Program-made: the position numbers and the translations under genes | Part shown: one piece after another, positions 44,075 to 52,673 of the stretch | How the letters are laid out: each line of letters starts with the position of its first letter | Numbering within the stretch: the stretch's first letter is position 1 | Source of the DNA: Lacihabitans sp. CCS-44 | GTDB taxonomy: Bacteria > Bacteroidota > Bacteroidia > Cytophagales > Spirosomataceae | Length of the DNA stretch: 64,000 nucleotides | Assembly: GCF_024343735.1 (NCBI RefSeq) | Contig: NZ_RJUE01000063.1 | Location: 62,001-126,000, forward strand | Direction: 5' to 3' | The notes under the pieces: generated by a model | What the model was told of the DNA's origin: nothing | The model's input: only the letters and a program-made list of their open reading frames with translations | Databases searched by the model: none

Positions 44075-44635
44075 ATGAAAAAAAACATCTTAATCGTTTT
44101 GAGCGTAATTTTATCAAACTATGTGTTTGCTCAGCACGAAAACCATCAGCCCAAAGCCGATACTGCCAAAACAGCCGCAAAGCCCAAAAGCCCCAAAATG
44201 ACTGCCATGGCAATGGTGGGCGGCAATCATGTACATATTGAATACGGCTCACCAAGTGTAAGAGGGAGGTCAATTTGGAACGGACTGGTGGCCTACAACC
44301 AAGTATGGGCAACGGGAGCCCACCATGCTACTTGGATTGATTTCTCGCAAGATGTAATGATTCAAGGCAAACATATTCCAAAAGGGAGATATGGCTTTTT
44401 TACTATTCCCAACAATAAAACGTGGACGATTATTCTTAGCAAAACTTGGGATATGCACCTTGCGGATGATTACAAACAAGAAAACGATATTTTAAGATTG
44501 AGCGTGAAACCAAGCAAAAGTAAGAAAATAACCGAGGCATTGACTTATAAAGTATTGGCTACAAATGACAAAAAAGGAAAAGTAAAAATGAGTTGGGAAT
44601 ATTTAAGTGTAGCCTTTGATTTTGAGAATATGTAG
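44075..44635 (+). CDS. DUF2911 exported protein
   Basis: 186 residues with a signal peptide (to VFA before Gln) and a DUF2911 domain: VHIEYGSPSVRGRSIWNGLV, VWATGAHHATWIDFSQDV, GRYGFFTIPNNKTWTIILSK and the C-terminal MSWEYLSVAFDFE. The domain is common in Bacteroidota and has no assigned function. His-rich start of the mature part (HENHQ) may bind metal. It begins 18 bases after the PepSY gene, so it belongs to the copper cluster. Confidence 0.85.
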   Translation: MKKNILIVLSVILSNYVFAQHENHQPKADTAKTAAKPKSPKMTAMAMVGGNHVHIEYGSPSVRGRSIWNGLVAYNQVWATGAHHATWIDFSQDVMIQGKHIPKGRYGFFTIPNNKTWTIILSKTWDMHLADDYKQENDILRLSVKPSKSKKITEALTYKVLATNDKKGKVKMSWEYLSVAFDFENM

Positions 44636-44679
44636 TGAAAGAAATTGCTATTCTAGGAATGAATCTTTATTTATTTTGA

Positions 44680-44801
44680 TTTTCTAAATAGCCGAAAATT
44701 AATAACCCCAGAGGGGTTAGATTATGTTAATTGTAAATAACCATAAGAAAACTAGAACCCTGTAAGGGTTCAACTTACTGCCATTGCGATAATTTAGTCG
44801 G
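44680..44801. repeat. MITE/REP-like element, copy 2
   Basis: Shares with 28210-28362 the ACCCC...GGGGT hairpin (about 44704-44718), the GAACCCTGTAAGGGTTC hairpin (about 44755-44772) and the right end AATTTAGTCGG (44791-44801). The left end is decayed (only CTAAATA remains at 44684-44690). It separates the two halves of the copper cluster. Confidence 0.6.
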
Positions 44802-44878
44802 ATGCCAAAAAAAAATTCAGACCAGTTCAAATAGTTTTTTAAGAAAATCTTTATCAAAAATCGTTGTAAATAATTGAA

Positions 44879-45085
44879 ATGAAAAATTTAATAATTGTTG
44901 CCTTAATATTAGTGCTGGGGTCTTGTAATTCAGCCAAAAACGAATCTACAAAAGTGACCCAGTCTTATTCTTGCCCAATGCATCCCGAAATCATTGGCAA
45001 AGAAGGCGAAAAGTGCTCAGATTGTGGAATGGATTTAACCGAGCCTGTTACTCAAAATCCAGATTCCACTTCGGTTAAAAAGTAA
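44879..45085 (+). CDS. Small lipoprotein with heavy-metal-binding domain
   Basis: 68 residues: lipobox LGSC (Cys16), then a 30-residue heavy-metal-binding domain YSCPMHPEIIGKEGEKCSD followed by CGMDL. The CPMHPE...CxxCGM pattern is the domain found at the N-terminus of many CopA pumps and CusB adaptors, and here it stands alone. It likely binds Cu+ at the outer or inner membrane and may deliver it to the fused oxidase encoded three bases downstream. Confidence 0.85.
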   Translation: MKNLIIVALILVLGSCNSAKNESTKVTQSYSCPMHPEIIGKEGEKCSDCGMDLTEPVTQNPDSTSVKK

Positions 45086-45088
45086 ATC

Positions 45089-47329
45089 ATGAAAGCTAAA
45101 TGTCTGATCGTTTTGTTGTTATTTTCAATTGCGGTTGCTGGTCAAAAAGTGGTTCGGTATGATTTGTATGTCAGAGACACCATTGTCAATTTTAATGGTA
45201 AGGAAAAACGTGCAATTGCTGTAAATGGACAAATACCTATGCCCACACTCACTTTTACAGAAGGTGACACGGCAGAAATCCATGTCTATAATGAGTTAAA
45301 GAAAACCACCTCGCTTCACTGGCATGGTTTGTTATTGCCCAACAAAGAAGATGGTGTGCCGAATTTGACACAAATGCCCATAAAACCCAATACCACACAT
45401 ATTTATAGATTTCCAATTATTCAGCACGGCACACATTGGTACCACAGCCACAGCGGTTTGCAGGAGCAAATAGGTATGTATGGAAACTTTGTGATGCTAA
45501 AAAAACCAAAAGACCCAACATTTAGAAAAGGTATAGATGATTTGCCAACCGTTCCGATAGTACTGAGCGAATGGACAGACTATAAACCTGAAAACGTGCA
45601 TAGAATGTTGCATAATGTCACGGATTGGTTCGCAATAAGAAAAAATGCCACACAAAGTTACGCGGAGGCTATTAGAGCGGGGCATCTAAAAACCAAACTA
45701 CTCAATGAGGGCAAACGAATGTTGGCCATGGATGTAAGTGATGTCTATTACGACAAAATTTTCATGAATGGAAAACCATCAACTGACATAAAAATCATAG
45801 ATGGAAAGCCTTTGAAAGCTGGAGATAAAGTACGCTTGAGAATTTCTAATGGAGGAGCATCTTCTTATTTTTGGCTGAAATATGCTGGAGGTAAAATGAC
45901 GGTAGTGGCCAACGATGGCAACGATGTAGAACCTGTAGAAGTAGATAGATTCCTCATTGCGGTTTCAGAAACTTACGATGTGGTGATTAGCATTCCAGCC
46001 GAAAGTACGGCTTTTGAATTTTTGGCTACCACCGAAGATCGAACAAATTCGGCATCTATATATTTTGGAGATGGAGTGAAACAACTCATTTCGCCCATGC
46101 CACGACTCAAATATTTTGAGGGAATGAAGATGATGAATTCTATGATGAAAATGAATGGCAATTTGGATGATATGGGTATGAAAATGAGCCTCAACCAAAT
46201 GGATATGAACGTTGTAATGTACCCTGAAATTACTGGAAATTCTAAACCAAAACAGACAGAGGATGATCCAAACAGGTACAATGCCAACAGCCTTGCAGAC
46301 ATCGTTACCCTCAACTATGCAATGCTAAAATCTCCAACAATAACCAGTTTGCCCGATAATGTGCCTGTCAAAGAACTAAAGTTTGAACTCACCGGCAACA
46401 TGAATCGGTACGTGTGGAGCATGGATAACAAGGTTGTTTCTGAATCAGACAAGATATTGGTTAAAAAAGGGGAAAACGTAAAAATCATAATTTACAATGG
46501 CTCTATGATGCGTCATCCTATGCATTTGCATGGTCATGATTTCAGGCTTTTGAATGGAAAGGCAAATCATGCACCGCTGAAAAACATCGTGGATATAATG
46601 CCTATGGAAACAGATACGCTTGAATTTAATGCCAATGCTGAGGGGGACTGGTTTTTTCATTGCCATATTTTATACCACATGATGAGCGGAATGGGAAGGG
46701 TTTTTAGCTATGAGAATCAAGCTCCAAATCCTTTAATTCCAAATCCTAAATTGGCCCAAAGAAAATTATTTGCAGACGATAGAGGGTTTCATCTAATGGC
46801 CGAAAACGATTTTGCTACCAATGGCAACGATGGCATGTGGATGATTCAAAATACCCGGTGGATGCTGGGAACAGAATGGAGACTCGGATATCATGATCAA
46901 CACGGCTATGAGACCGAAACGCATTTAGGTCGATATTTGGGCAAAATGCAATGGGTAATGCCATTTATAGGATTTGATTGGCGGTACCGAAAGTTTGACA
47001 TGGATGAAATGGGTATGATCAAGTATGAAAAGAATGTATTTGGGCAAACCAATACGAAAGACAATCGCCAACAGTTTAGCTTGGGTTTAGCCTACACTTT
47101 GCCCATGTTGTTTATTTTGCAAACCGAGGTTTACCACGATGGAAACCTGAGGGTTCAATTGATGCGTGAGGATATTCCGATTGCTAAACGTCTCAGAGCC
47201 AGTCTGATGGTAAATACAGACAAAGAATATATGGCTGGTCTCAAATATATTATAAACAAAAATTTAGGAACAAATTTACATTATGACAGCGATATGGGGC
47301 TTGGAATTGGTGTGGTTTTAAATTATTGA
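45089..47329 (+). CDS. Multicopper oxidase (PcoA/CopA-like) fused to a CopB-like barrel domain
   Basis: 746 residues with signal peptide (to VAG before Gln). Residues 20-545 are a PcoA-type multicopper oxidase: HWHG (His77, His79), HWYHSH (His116-His121), HPMHLHGHDF near 476, and HCHILYHMMSGM near 523-534. A Met-rich stretch at about 345-380 (MKMMNSMMKMNGNLDDMGMK) is a Cu+-binding region. From about 555 the chain changes to beta-strand repeats resembling the outer-membrane protein CopB/PcoB (LGTEWRLGYHDQHGYETETH, FIGFDWRYRKFD, the closing GIGVVLNY). In Proteobacteria CopA and CopB are separate proteins, so the fusion may tether the oxidase to the outer membrane. It follows the metal-binding lipoprotein by three bases. 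Confidence 0.85.
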   Translation: MKAKCLIVLLLFSIAVAGQKVVRYDLYVRDTIVNFNGKEKRAIAVNGQIPMPTLTFTEGDTAEIHVYNELKKTTSLHWHGLLLPNKEDGVPNLTQMPIKPNTTHIYRFPIIQHGTHWYHSHSGLQEQIGMYGNFVMLKKPKDPTFRKGIDDLPTVPIVLSEWTDYKPENVHRMLHNVTDWFAIRKNATQSYAEAIRAGHLKTKLLNEGKRMLAMDVSDVYYDKIFMNGKPSTDIKIIDGKPLKAGDKVRLRISNGGASSYFWLKYAGGKMTVVANDGNDVEPVEVDRFLIAVSETYDVVISIPAESTAFEFLATTEDRTNSASIYFGDGVKQLISPMPRLKYFEGMKMMNSMMKMNGNLDDMGMKMSLNQMDMNVVMYPEITGNSKPKQTEDDPNRYNANSLADIVTLNYAMLKSPTITSLPDNVPVKELKFELTGNMNRYVWSMDNKVVSESDKILVKKGENVKIIIYNGSMMRHPMHLHGHDFRLLNGKANHAPLKNIVDIMPMETDTLEFNANAEGDWFFHCHILYHMMSGMGRVFSYENQAPNPLIPNPKLAQRKLFADDRGFHLMAENDFATNGNDGMWMIQNTRWMLGTEWRLGYHDQHGYETETHLGRYLGKMQWVMPFIGFDWRYRKFDMDEMGMIKYEKNVFGQTNTKDNRQQFSLGLAYTLPMLFILQTEVYHDGNLRVQLMREDIPIAKRLRASLMVNTDKEYMAGLKYIINKNLGTNLHYDSDMGLGIGVVLNY

Positions 47330-47508
47330 ATCTGTTTAGAAAGCTAAATAAGATACAGTTGTTTTAAAATTTGGGATTGTAATTTTGTCAAAAATACTAT
47401 TGATTTAACCAGAGATTTTTTTTGACGCTCCTTAAATGGGTTTAGAATTGAAATTGAAAAAAAATAACTATTTTCGTATTCCTTAAACAATTCAACCAAA
47501 ATAAAAAT

Positions 47509-47949
47509 ATGAAATTCTTCTTTGGAATTATTCTTTTCCTATGTGTTTTTTGTGCCTGTGAAAAACAATCTTCGCCATCTTTAGAAGGTACGTGGCAACT
47601 GATATCAGCCACCTCTACCGAAAAAGACTCTACTTTTTCAACTTTCAATCCGAAGGTGAAAATGATAAAAATAATTAATGCCAGCCACTTCGCTTTTTTG
47701 AGTCACGACATCACTGGTGCCAAAGATTCCACCAAAGTAGCTTTTACATCTGGTGCGGGAACTTATACATTGAAGGACAGTACTTATACCGAGAATCTTG
47801 AATATTTCATTGACCCGCAATGGGAAAATCACAAATTTGAATTTGTGGTAAAAGTCCAAAATGACACTTTGGTTCAGAAAGGCGTAGAGAAACTAGAGAA
47901 ATTGGGCATTGATCGGATAATCGTTGAAAAATATGTGCGAGTTAAATAA
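47509..47949 (+). CDS. Lipocalin-like lipoprotein
   Basis: 146 residues with lipobox VFCAC (lipidated Cys about 17). The mature chain begins SLEGTWQLIS, the lipocalin-like GxW start, followed by an eight-strand pattern and a final VEKYVRVK strand. Similar to the DUF4488/lipocalin_4-type proteins of Bacteroidota, with unknown ligand. It precedes the DUF4038 hydrolase by 45 bases and may share its transcript. Confidence 0.7.
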   Translation: MKFFFGIILFLCVFCACEKQSSPSLEGTWQLISATSTEKDSTFSTFNPKVKMIKIINASHFAFLSHDITGAKDSTKVAFTSGAGTYTLKDSTYTENLEYFIDPQWENHKFEFVVKVQNDTLVQKGVEKLEKLGIDRIIVEKYVRVK

Positions 47950-47994
47950 TCAAAACTGCAAATATTTTTTTAACCGAAATAAATCAAACTGAAG

Positions 47995-49359
47995 ATGAAA
48001 AAAATATTTTTGACCTTAGTTTCTCTATGCGTTTTTGCACAAGTTCTTCTGGCTCAATCATTCACTGTTAGTGCCAACAAACGATATCTTTTAAAAGATG
48101 GAAAACCGTTTGTTTGGGTAGGGGATACGGCTTGGGAATTGTTCCACCGATTGGATAGAGAAGAAGCTACTTTCTATTTGGGAAAGCGTGCCGTTCAGGG
48201 TTTTACGATAATTCAAGCAGTGGCATTAGCTGAAATGGACGGTGTCAATAAACCGAATGCTTATGGCGAAAAACCATTAATAGATAATGATCCAACTAAA
48301 CCGAATGAGACGTATTTTAAGCATGTAGACTTCATAGTCGATAAGGCCAATGAACTTGGTCTAAATATTGGACTTTTACCTACTTGGGGCGACAAGGTTT
48401 TTAAAGACAGATGGGGAGCTGGACCCGAAATTTTTAATGAAGGTAATGCCAGAATCTATGGTAAGTGGATTGCCAACCGATATAAAAATAGAACAAACAT
48501 TATCTGGGTAATGGGTGGCGACAGAAACCCAAGACCTGGAACTTCCGATGAGGCAATTTGGAATGCAATGGCAGTGGGTGTGGTAGAAGGTTTGGGAGGA
48601 AACGATAAAGGATTGCTCACCTATCATCCACAACCCAACAAGGAAGGTTCTAGCGAATGGTTTCACAACCAGACTTGGTTTGATTTCAATATGTTTCAAA
48701 CGGGCCACTGTCGAGATGCGGCGGTTTTTGATCGTATAAAAAGCTCTTATGACAGATTTCCCATCAAGCCAGTTATTGATGCTGAACCCATTTATGAGGA
48801 CCATCCCGTTTGTTTTAATGCCAACGAAAACGGTACAACCAATGCTTATGATGTTCGAAAAGCCATTTATTTGGATGTTTTCGCTGGGGCTTTTGGCTTT
48901 ACTTACGGTTGTCATGATATTTGGCAAATGTATTCTCCAAGAAACGAAGGCGTGAACGGGCCTAAAACTTACTGGCATTTTGCTTTGGATTTACCTGCGG
49001 CTAAGCAAGTCAAGTTTTTGAAAAAACTCATAGAATCAAGGCCAATTTTGGAAAGAATTCCAGATAAAGATTTGATTTTGGAGAATGATTTGACGGCTTA
49101 CGAAAGAATTCAAGCTACCCGTGGCAATGATTACGCTTTTGTTTATAGTATTATGGGTAAGCCATTTACCCTACAATTGGGGAAAATTTCAGGAGAACAG
49201 AGCACGGCTTTTTGGTACAGTCCTCGAAATGGAGAAATAAAGGATGCAGGAAAGTTCGAAAATAAAGGCTCTAAAGTTTTCACTCCTCCAAGCTCAGGAT
49301 ATGGGCAAGATTGGGTGCTCGTGGTGGATGATGAAGCTAAGAAATATCCTAGAATTTGA
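47995..49359 (+). CDS. DUF4038 glycoside hydrolase, GH140 apiosidase-like
   Basis: Exported hydrolase of 454 residues with signal peptide 1-20. A TIM-barrel DUF4038 domain covers about 25-360: FVWVGDTAWELFHRLDREEA, NIIWVMGGDRNP, DAEPIYEDHP and GFTYGCHDIWQMYSP. A short C-terminal putative collagen-binding beta domain follows (FWYSPRNGEIKDAG). This architecture is that of GH140, whose founding member in Bacteroides releases apiose from rhamnogalacturonan II side chains; the Asp of GGDRN and the Glu of DAEPIYE are the likely catalytic pair. Other DUF4038 proteins have other activities, so apiose is a hypothesis. The sugar-import cluster on the opposite strand ends 70 bases away. Confidence 0.75.
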   Translation: MKKIFLTLVSLCVFAQVLLAQSFTVSANKRYLLKDGKPFVWVGDTAWELFHRLDREEATFYLGKRAVQGFTIIQAVALAEMDGVNKPNAYGEKPLIDNDPTKPNETYFKHVDFIVDKANELGLNIGLLPTWGDKVFKDRWGAGPEIFNEGNARIYGKWIANRYKNRTNIIWVMGGDRNPRPGTSDEAIWNAMAVGVVEGLGGNDKGLLTYHPQPNKEGSSEWFHNQTWFDFNMFQTGHCRDAAVFDRIKSSYDRFPIKPVIDAEPIYEDHPVCFNANENGTTNAYDVRKAIYLDVFAGAFGFTYGCHDIWQMYSPRNEGVNGPKTYWHFALDLPAAKQVKFLKKLIESRPILERIPDKDLILENDLTAYERIQATRGNDYAFVYSIMGKPFTLQLGKISGEQSTAFWYSPRNGEIKDAGKFENKGSKVFTPPSSGYGQDWVLVVDDEAKKYPRI

Positions 49360-49429
49360 ATTAGAGAATAGATCCTTTTTATTCCTTCACAGTTTATTGA
49401 CTATCTCAAAAAATAGAGGCTATGACTTT

Positions 49430-50968
49430 CTATATTTGAATAGATTGGATTTTTGTTTTCCAACCCTCGTAGCCTATTTTCACAATTTCATTGGAGTGAT
49501 TGGGTAGGATTTTTTGAGTTTTAGATTGATTAAGTTTCTTCAATTGTTCGATGTTATCGTAAATCCCACTTTGCAAACCTGATAAATAAGCCGCACCCAG
49601 AGCTGATACATCAGGGTTTTGTTGTTTTTTTAATTCAATACCCAGTAAATCAACTAAAAACTGCAAAACGAACTGGTTTTTTGTTAATCCGCCGTTTACC
49701 GAAATAAACTTTAAAGGAGTGTTCATATCGTTTTCCATGGCGGTCACCACATCTTTTATTTGGTAAGGAATACTCTCTAGAGCGGCTCTCACTATATGAT
49801 TTTTTGTTGTGCCAAATGTCATTCCTTCTATTGAAGCTTTGCGGTTCATTTGCCAATGAGGAGCCCCCAAACCACTGAAAGATGGAATTAAATATACGCC
49901 AGCATTGTCGGGAATTTCTGTGGCCATTTTTTCTGTTTCGGTTACATCTTCAAAAAGATTTAGGCTATTTTTGAGCCACTCGATGGTTGAGCCACACGAG
50001 ACTATGGCTCCTTCCAAGGCAAAATCAACACGATTTTCAGTACTCCAGCAGATGGTGCTGAGCATCCCATGTTTTGAGTTAACTGGCTTCGAACCTGTGT
50101 TCATCATTATCGAACTTCCAGTGCCTAGGGTTACTTTTGCTGTCCCTGCCTCAAAGCATCCTTCACCAAATGCCGCAGCGTGGGAATCGCCAATCATTGC
50201 ATGAATTGGGAGTGGGGAATTTGGAATTCGGAATTTAGAATATTCGTTTGCTATTAATTCCCAATTCCAAACTCCGAATTCCGAACTCGATGGGCAAACT
50301 TCGGGTAAATTGAGTTTTTCTAAACCCCAAAGTTTCAGAATTTCTTGGTCCCAACTTAATGTGTGAATATTGAAGAGAAGCGTTCTATGGGCATTGGTAT
50401 AGTCGGTTTTGTATGATTTGCCATTGGTCATTTTGAACAATAACCAACAATCAATTGTACCAAAATACACCTCTCCTTTTTCAACTTTTTCTTTCAGAGA
50501 AACATCGTTTTCTAATAACCAAAGAAGTTTTGTTGCGGAAAAATAGGGGTCAATGATGAGCCCTGTTCTGGTATTTATAAAATCATTTTGGCCTTTTTCT
50601 ATTAGTTTCTTACAAATGCCAGTTGACCTTTTACATGCCCAAACCACGGCCGGTGTCAATGCTACTCCTGATTTGTCCCATAGTACGAAAGTCTCTCGCT
50701 GATTTGAGATTCCGCAGGAAGCTATGTCATTGACATCATGTCCTTTATTTTTGAAATCAATCAAACAGACTGAAACAGAATCAATTACGTTTTCATAGAT
50801 ATCTTCTGCATCTTGTTCCACTAATCCATTGTCGAAATAATTTGTATGTAAATCTACATGGCCTTTGGCTACAGCATTGCCTTCATTATCAAAAATAATA
50901 GTTTTGGTAGATGAAGTTCCTTGGTCAATGGCCAATACGAATTTTAAAAATGAAGGAGACTCTGACAC
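49430..50968 (-). CDS. FGGY-family carbohydrate kinase (glycerol-kinase-like)
   Basis: Cytoplasmic sugar or polyol kinase, 512 residues. N-domain phosphate loop VLAIDQGTSSTKTIIFD, then SNQRETFVLWDKSGVALTPA and RTGLIIDPYFSATKLLWLLE. C-domain GDSHAAAFGEGCF, LGTGSSIMMNTG, and the late FISVNGGLTKNQFVLQFLVDLLG and ALGAAYLSG. It resembles glycerol kinase, but the context (pentose-type ABC importer, transketolase half) favours a ketose such as apulose or a related sugar. Residues about 228-254 are an AT-rich repeat insertion (see 50217-50286) not expected in the family. The start codon is GTG at 50968. Confidence 0.88.
   Translation of the reverse strand: MSESPSFLKFVLAIDQGTSSTKTIIFDNEGNAVAKGHVDLHTNYFDNGLVEQDAEDIYENVIDSVSVCLIDFKNKGHDVNDIASCGISNQRETFVLWDKSGVALTPAVVWACKRSTGICKKLIEKGQNDFINTRTGLIIDPYFSATKLLWLLENDVSLKEKVEKGEVYFGTIDCWLLFKMTNGKSYKTDYTNAHRTLLFNIHTLSWDQEILKLWGLEKLNLPEVCPSSSEFGVWNWELIANEYSKFRIPNSPLPIHAMIGDSHAAAFGEGCFEAGTAKVTLGTGSSIMMNTGSKPVNSKHGMLSTICWSTENRVDFALEGAIVSCGSTIEWLKNSLNLFEDVTETEKMATEIPDNAGVYLIPSFSGLGAPHWQMNRKASIEGMTFGTTKNHIVRAALESIPYQIKDVVTAMENDMNTPLKFISVNGGLTKNQFVLQFLVDLLGIELKKQQNPDVSALGAAYLSGLQSGIYDNIEQLKKLNQSKTQKILPNHSNEIVKIGYEGWKTKIQSIQI
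50217..50286. repeat. Heptanucleotide inverted repeat inside the FGGY kinase gene
   Basis: Ten heptamers in phase: GAATTTG, GAATTCG, GAATTTA, GAATATT, two spacer units, then TCCCAAT, TCCAAAC, TCCGAAT, TCCGAAC. The two four-unit arms are inverted relative to each other. The reading frame passes through, encoding an extra peptide around KFRIPNSPLP. Confidence 0.8.
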
Positions 50969-51016
50969 GTTTTGATTAATTAGAATAGCTTTTGATATTA
51001 TGTCTGAACAGAATAA

Positions 51017-51484
51017 TTATTTTGCATTATTTAATGTTATAATTATTACTCCATTAGAGCCTCTGACACCATAAATTGCTGTGCTGCCAGCGTCTGTAAG
51101 TGCGGTTACTCTTTTTATGTTTATGGGGTCTACAGCTGAGTAAGCAGAAGAATAACTAGCCATCGGCGATCCATTTACTACAAAAAGAGGTTCAAGCGAC
51201 CCAGTTTGAAACGAGTTTACTCCTCTTACTCGTATTGTGGCCCCAGAGCCTGAGCCGGTAACATTCACCCCAGCTAATCCACGTAAATGATCTTCTAATG
51301 GCAAGATGGTTTTTTTGTGCTCGACAGAATTGCTAGCTCCGGTTTTATTACGTGCTGAAGTAGTTGAGTAACCATCAGTTATAGTTTCAATTTCATCCAC
51401 CGTTTGCGGAGGAGCAACTTGTCTAGAACAAGAACATAGAAATACACCAAACGTAAAAACTAAAATTAATACTGAGTTTTTCAT
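51017..51484 (-). CDS. Stand-alone TonB-receptor plug-domain lipoprotein
   Basis: 155 residues: lipobox LCSC, then a linker and a single plug-like domain with SusC wording: LEDHLRGLAGVNVTG, ATIRVRGVNSFQTGSLEPLF, VVNGSPMAS, and AIYGVRGSNGVIIITLNN. There is no barrel and the frame ends cleanly with its own start, so it does not look like a truncated receptor but like the small plug lipoproteins found in some Bacteroidota. It lies between the ABC permease and the kinase genes on the same strand. Its role is unknown; it could interact with SusC-type barrels or TonB. Confidence 0.75.
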   Translation of the reverse strand: MKNSVLILVFTFGVFLCSCSRQVAPPQTVDEIETITDGYSTTSARNKTGASNSVEHKKTILPLEDHLRGLAGVNVTGSGSGATIRVRGVNSFQTGSLEPLFVVNGSPMASYSSAYSAVDPINIKRVTALTDAGSTAIYGVRGSNGVIIITLNNAK

Positions 51485-51514
51485 GATTAATAATTTAATT
51501 AGTGTTTAAAAAAT

Positions 51515-52474
51515 TTATTTCCTCTTACTTTTTTGATCAATAATAACTGCCAATAATATAACTAAACCTTTCACCACTTGTTGCCAAAATGGCGAGACAT
51601 TGAGTAGTACTAGTCCATTGTTCAAAACTCCAATTATCACTGCACCTATCACAGTGCCAGTAATAGTACCTAAGCCACCCGAAAGTGAAGTGCCTCCAAT
51701 AACTACTGCTGCGATAGAATCCAATTCATAGCTCGTGCCGGCATTGGGTTGAGCAGAGTTTAATCTTGATGAGACCAAAATCCCTCCAATCGATGCCATA
51801 ACTCCTGAAATGCCATATACAAGCCATTTTACGTTACTTACGTTTACACCAGAGAGTAAAGCAGCTCTTTCATTGCCTCCTATGGCGTAAATATGTCTTC
51901 CAAAGGTAGTTTTTTTTGTGATAAAAAGTACAATTAACACCACAAATGTCGAAATCCAAACGGGTACAGGAATACCCAAAAACCAACCAGAACCGATAAA
52001 TTCGAATGATGAGCCAAGGTTGGAAATTGGAATTCCTTTTGTATATAACATGGTGAGGCCTCTTGCCATGGTGAGCATGGCCAAAGTAGCAACAAATGGA
52101 GGCAAAGAGAATTTGGTAATAACCCATCCGTTAAATAGTCCGAGGGCGAGCCCAACCAAAAGGGTAATCATTATACTACCCAAAACGGTAAAGCCCATAA
52201 AGGTGTCGAAACTACCAAACTCAACGCCGTTTTTGAGTAATCCAACTCCCAACGCAGAGGAAAAAGCGAGAACAGAACCCACAGAAAGGTCTATGCCAGA
52301 GGTGATTATGACAAGTGTCATACCGACCGAAATACAGACATTTACGGATATTTGCCTGAGGACATTCCAAAGGTTAGTGCCTGTTAAGAACTTATCAGAG
52401 AGCAAACTGAGCAATAAGCAAAGTATAAAAAGCCCTATAAGTGATTGCGATTTTTTGAGTATTTCTTTATTCAT
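51515..52474 (-). CDS. Ribose-type ABC transporter permease (RbsC family)
   Basis: Inner-membrane channel of a CUT2 sugar importer, 319 residues with about ten hydrophobic segments. Family signatures: SGIDLSVGSVLAFSSALG, GLFNGWVITKFSLPPFVATL, AIGGNERAALLSGVNVSNV and VIGGTSLSGGLGTITGTVIG. The cognate ATPase gene is 199 bases upstream, separated by a heptamer repeat array. Ends 30 bases before the plug lipoprotein gene. Confidence 0.93.
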   Translation of the reverse strand: MNKEILKKSQSLIGLFILCLLLSLLSDKFLTGTNLWNVLRQISVNVCISVGMTLVIITSGIDLSVGSVLAFSSALGVGLLKNGVEFGSFDTFMGFTVLGSIMITLLVGLALGLFNGWVITKFSLPPFVATLAMLTMARGLTMLYTKGIPISNLGSSFEFIGSGWFLGIPVPVWISTFVVLIVLFITKKTTFGRHIYAIGGNERAALLSGVNVSNVKWLVYGISGVMASIGGILVSSRLNSAQPNAGTSYELDSIAAVVIGGTSLSGGLGTITGTVIGAVIIGVLNNGLVLLNVSPFWQQVVKGLVILLAVIIDQKSKRK

Positions 52475-52538
52475 AGTTTTTTTTTTGGGAAGTATTTAAC
52501 TGTGAATTATGAATTTGGTGCGACGTTTCGCTGAGATA

Positions 52539-52671
52539 TCATTCAAAATTCAAATTTCATAATTCAACATTCATAATTTATCATTCAAAATTCATAATTC
52601 AAATTTCATAATTCACAATTCATCATTCATAATTTATCATTCATCATTAAGCGTTCATCATTCATAATTAA
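52539..52671. repeat. Heptanucleotide tandem array between ABC ATPase and permease genes
   Basis: Nineteen heptamers in unbroken phase with consensus NNATTCA (for example TCATTCA, AAATTCA, TAATTCA, TAATTTA). The array ends two bases before the ATPase stop. The preceding 52501-52538 includes GGTGCGACGTTTCGCTGAGA, similar in style to the GC-rich centre of the repeat in the AtuA gene. Confidence 0.9.
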
Positions 52672-52673
52672 AA

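Noticed and set aside
51017-51484. Truncated SusC pseudogene
   Set aside because: It has its own lipoprotein signal, a clean stop and no remains of a barrel downstream, so a deliberate small protein is more likely.
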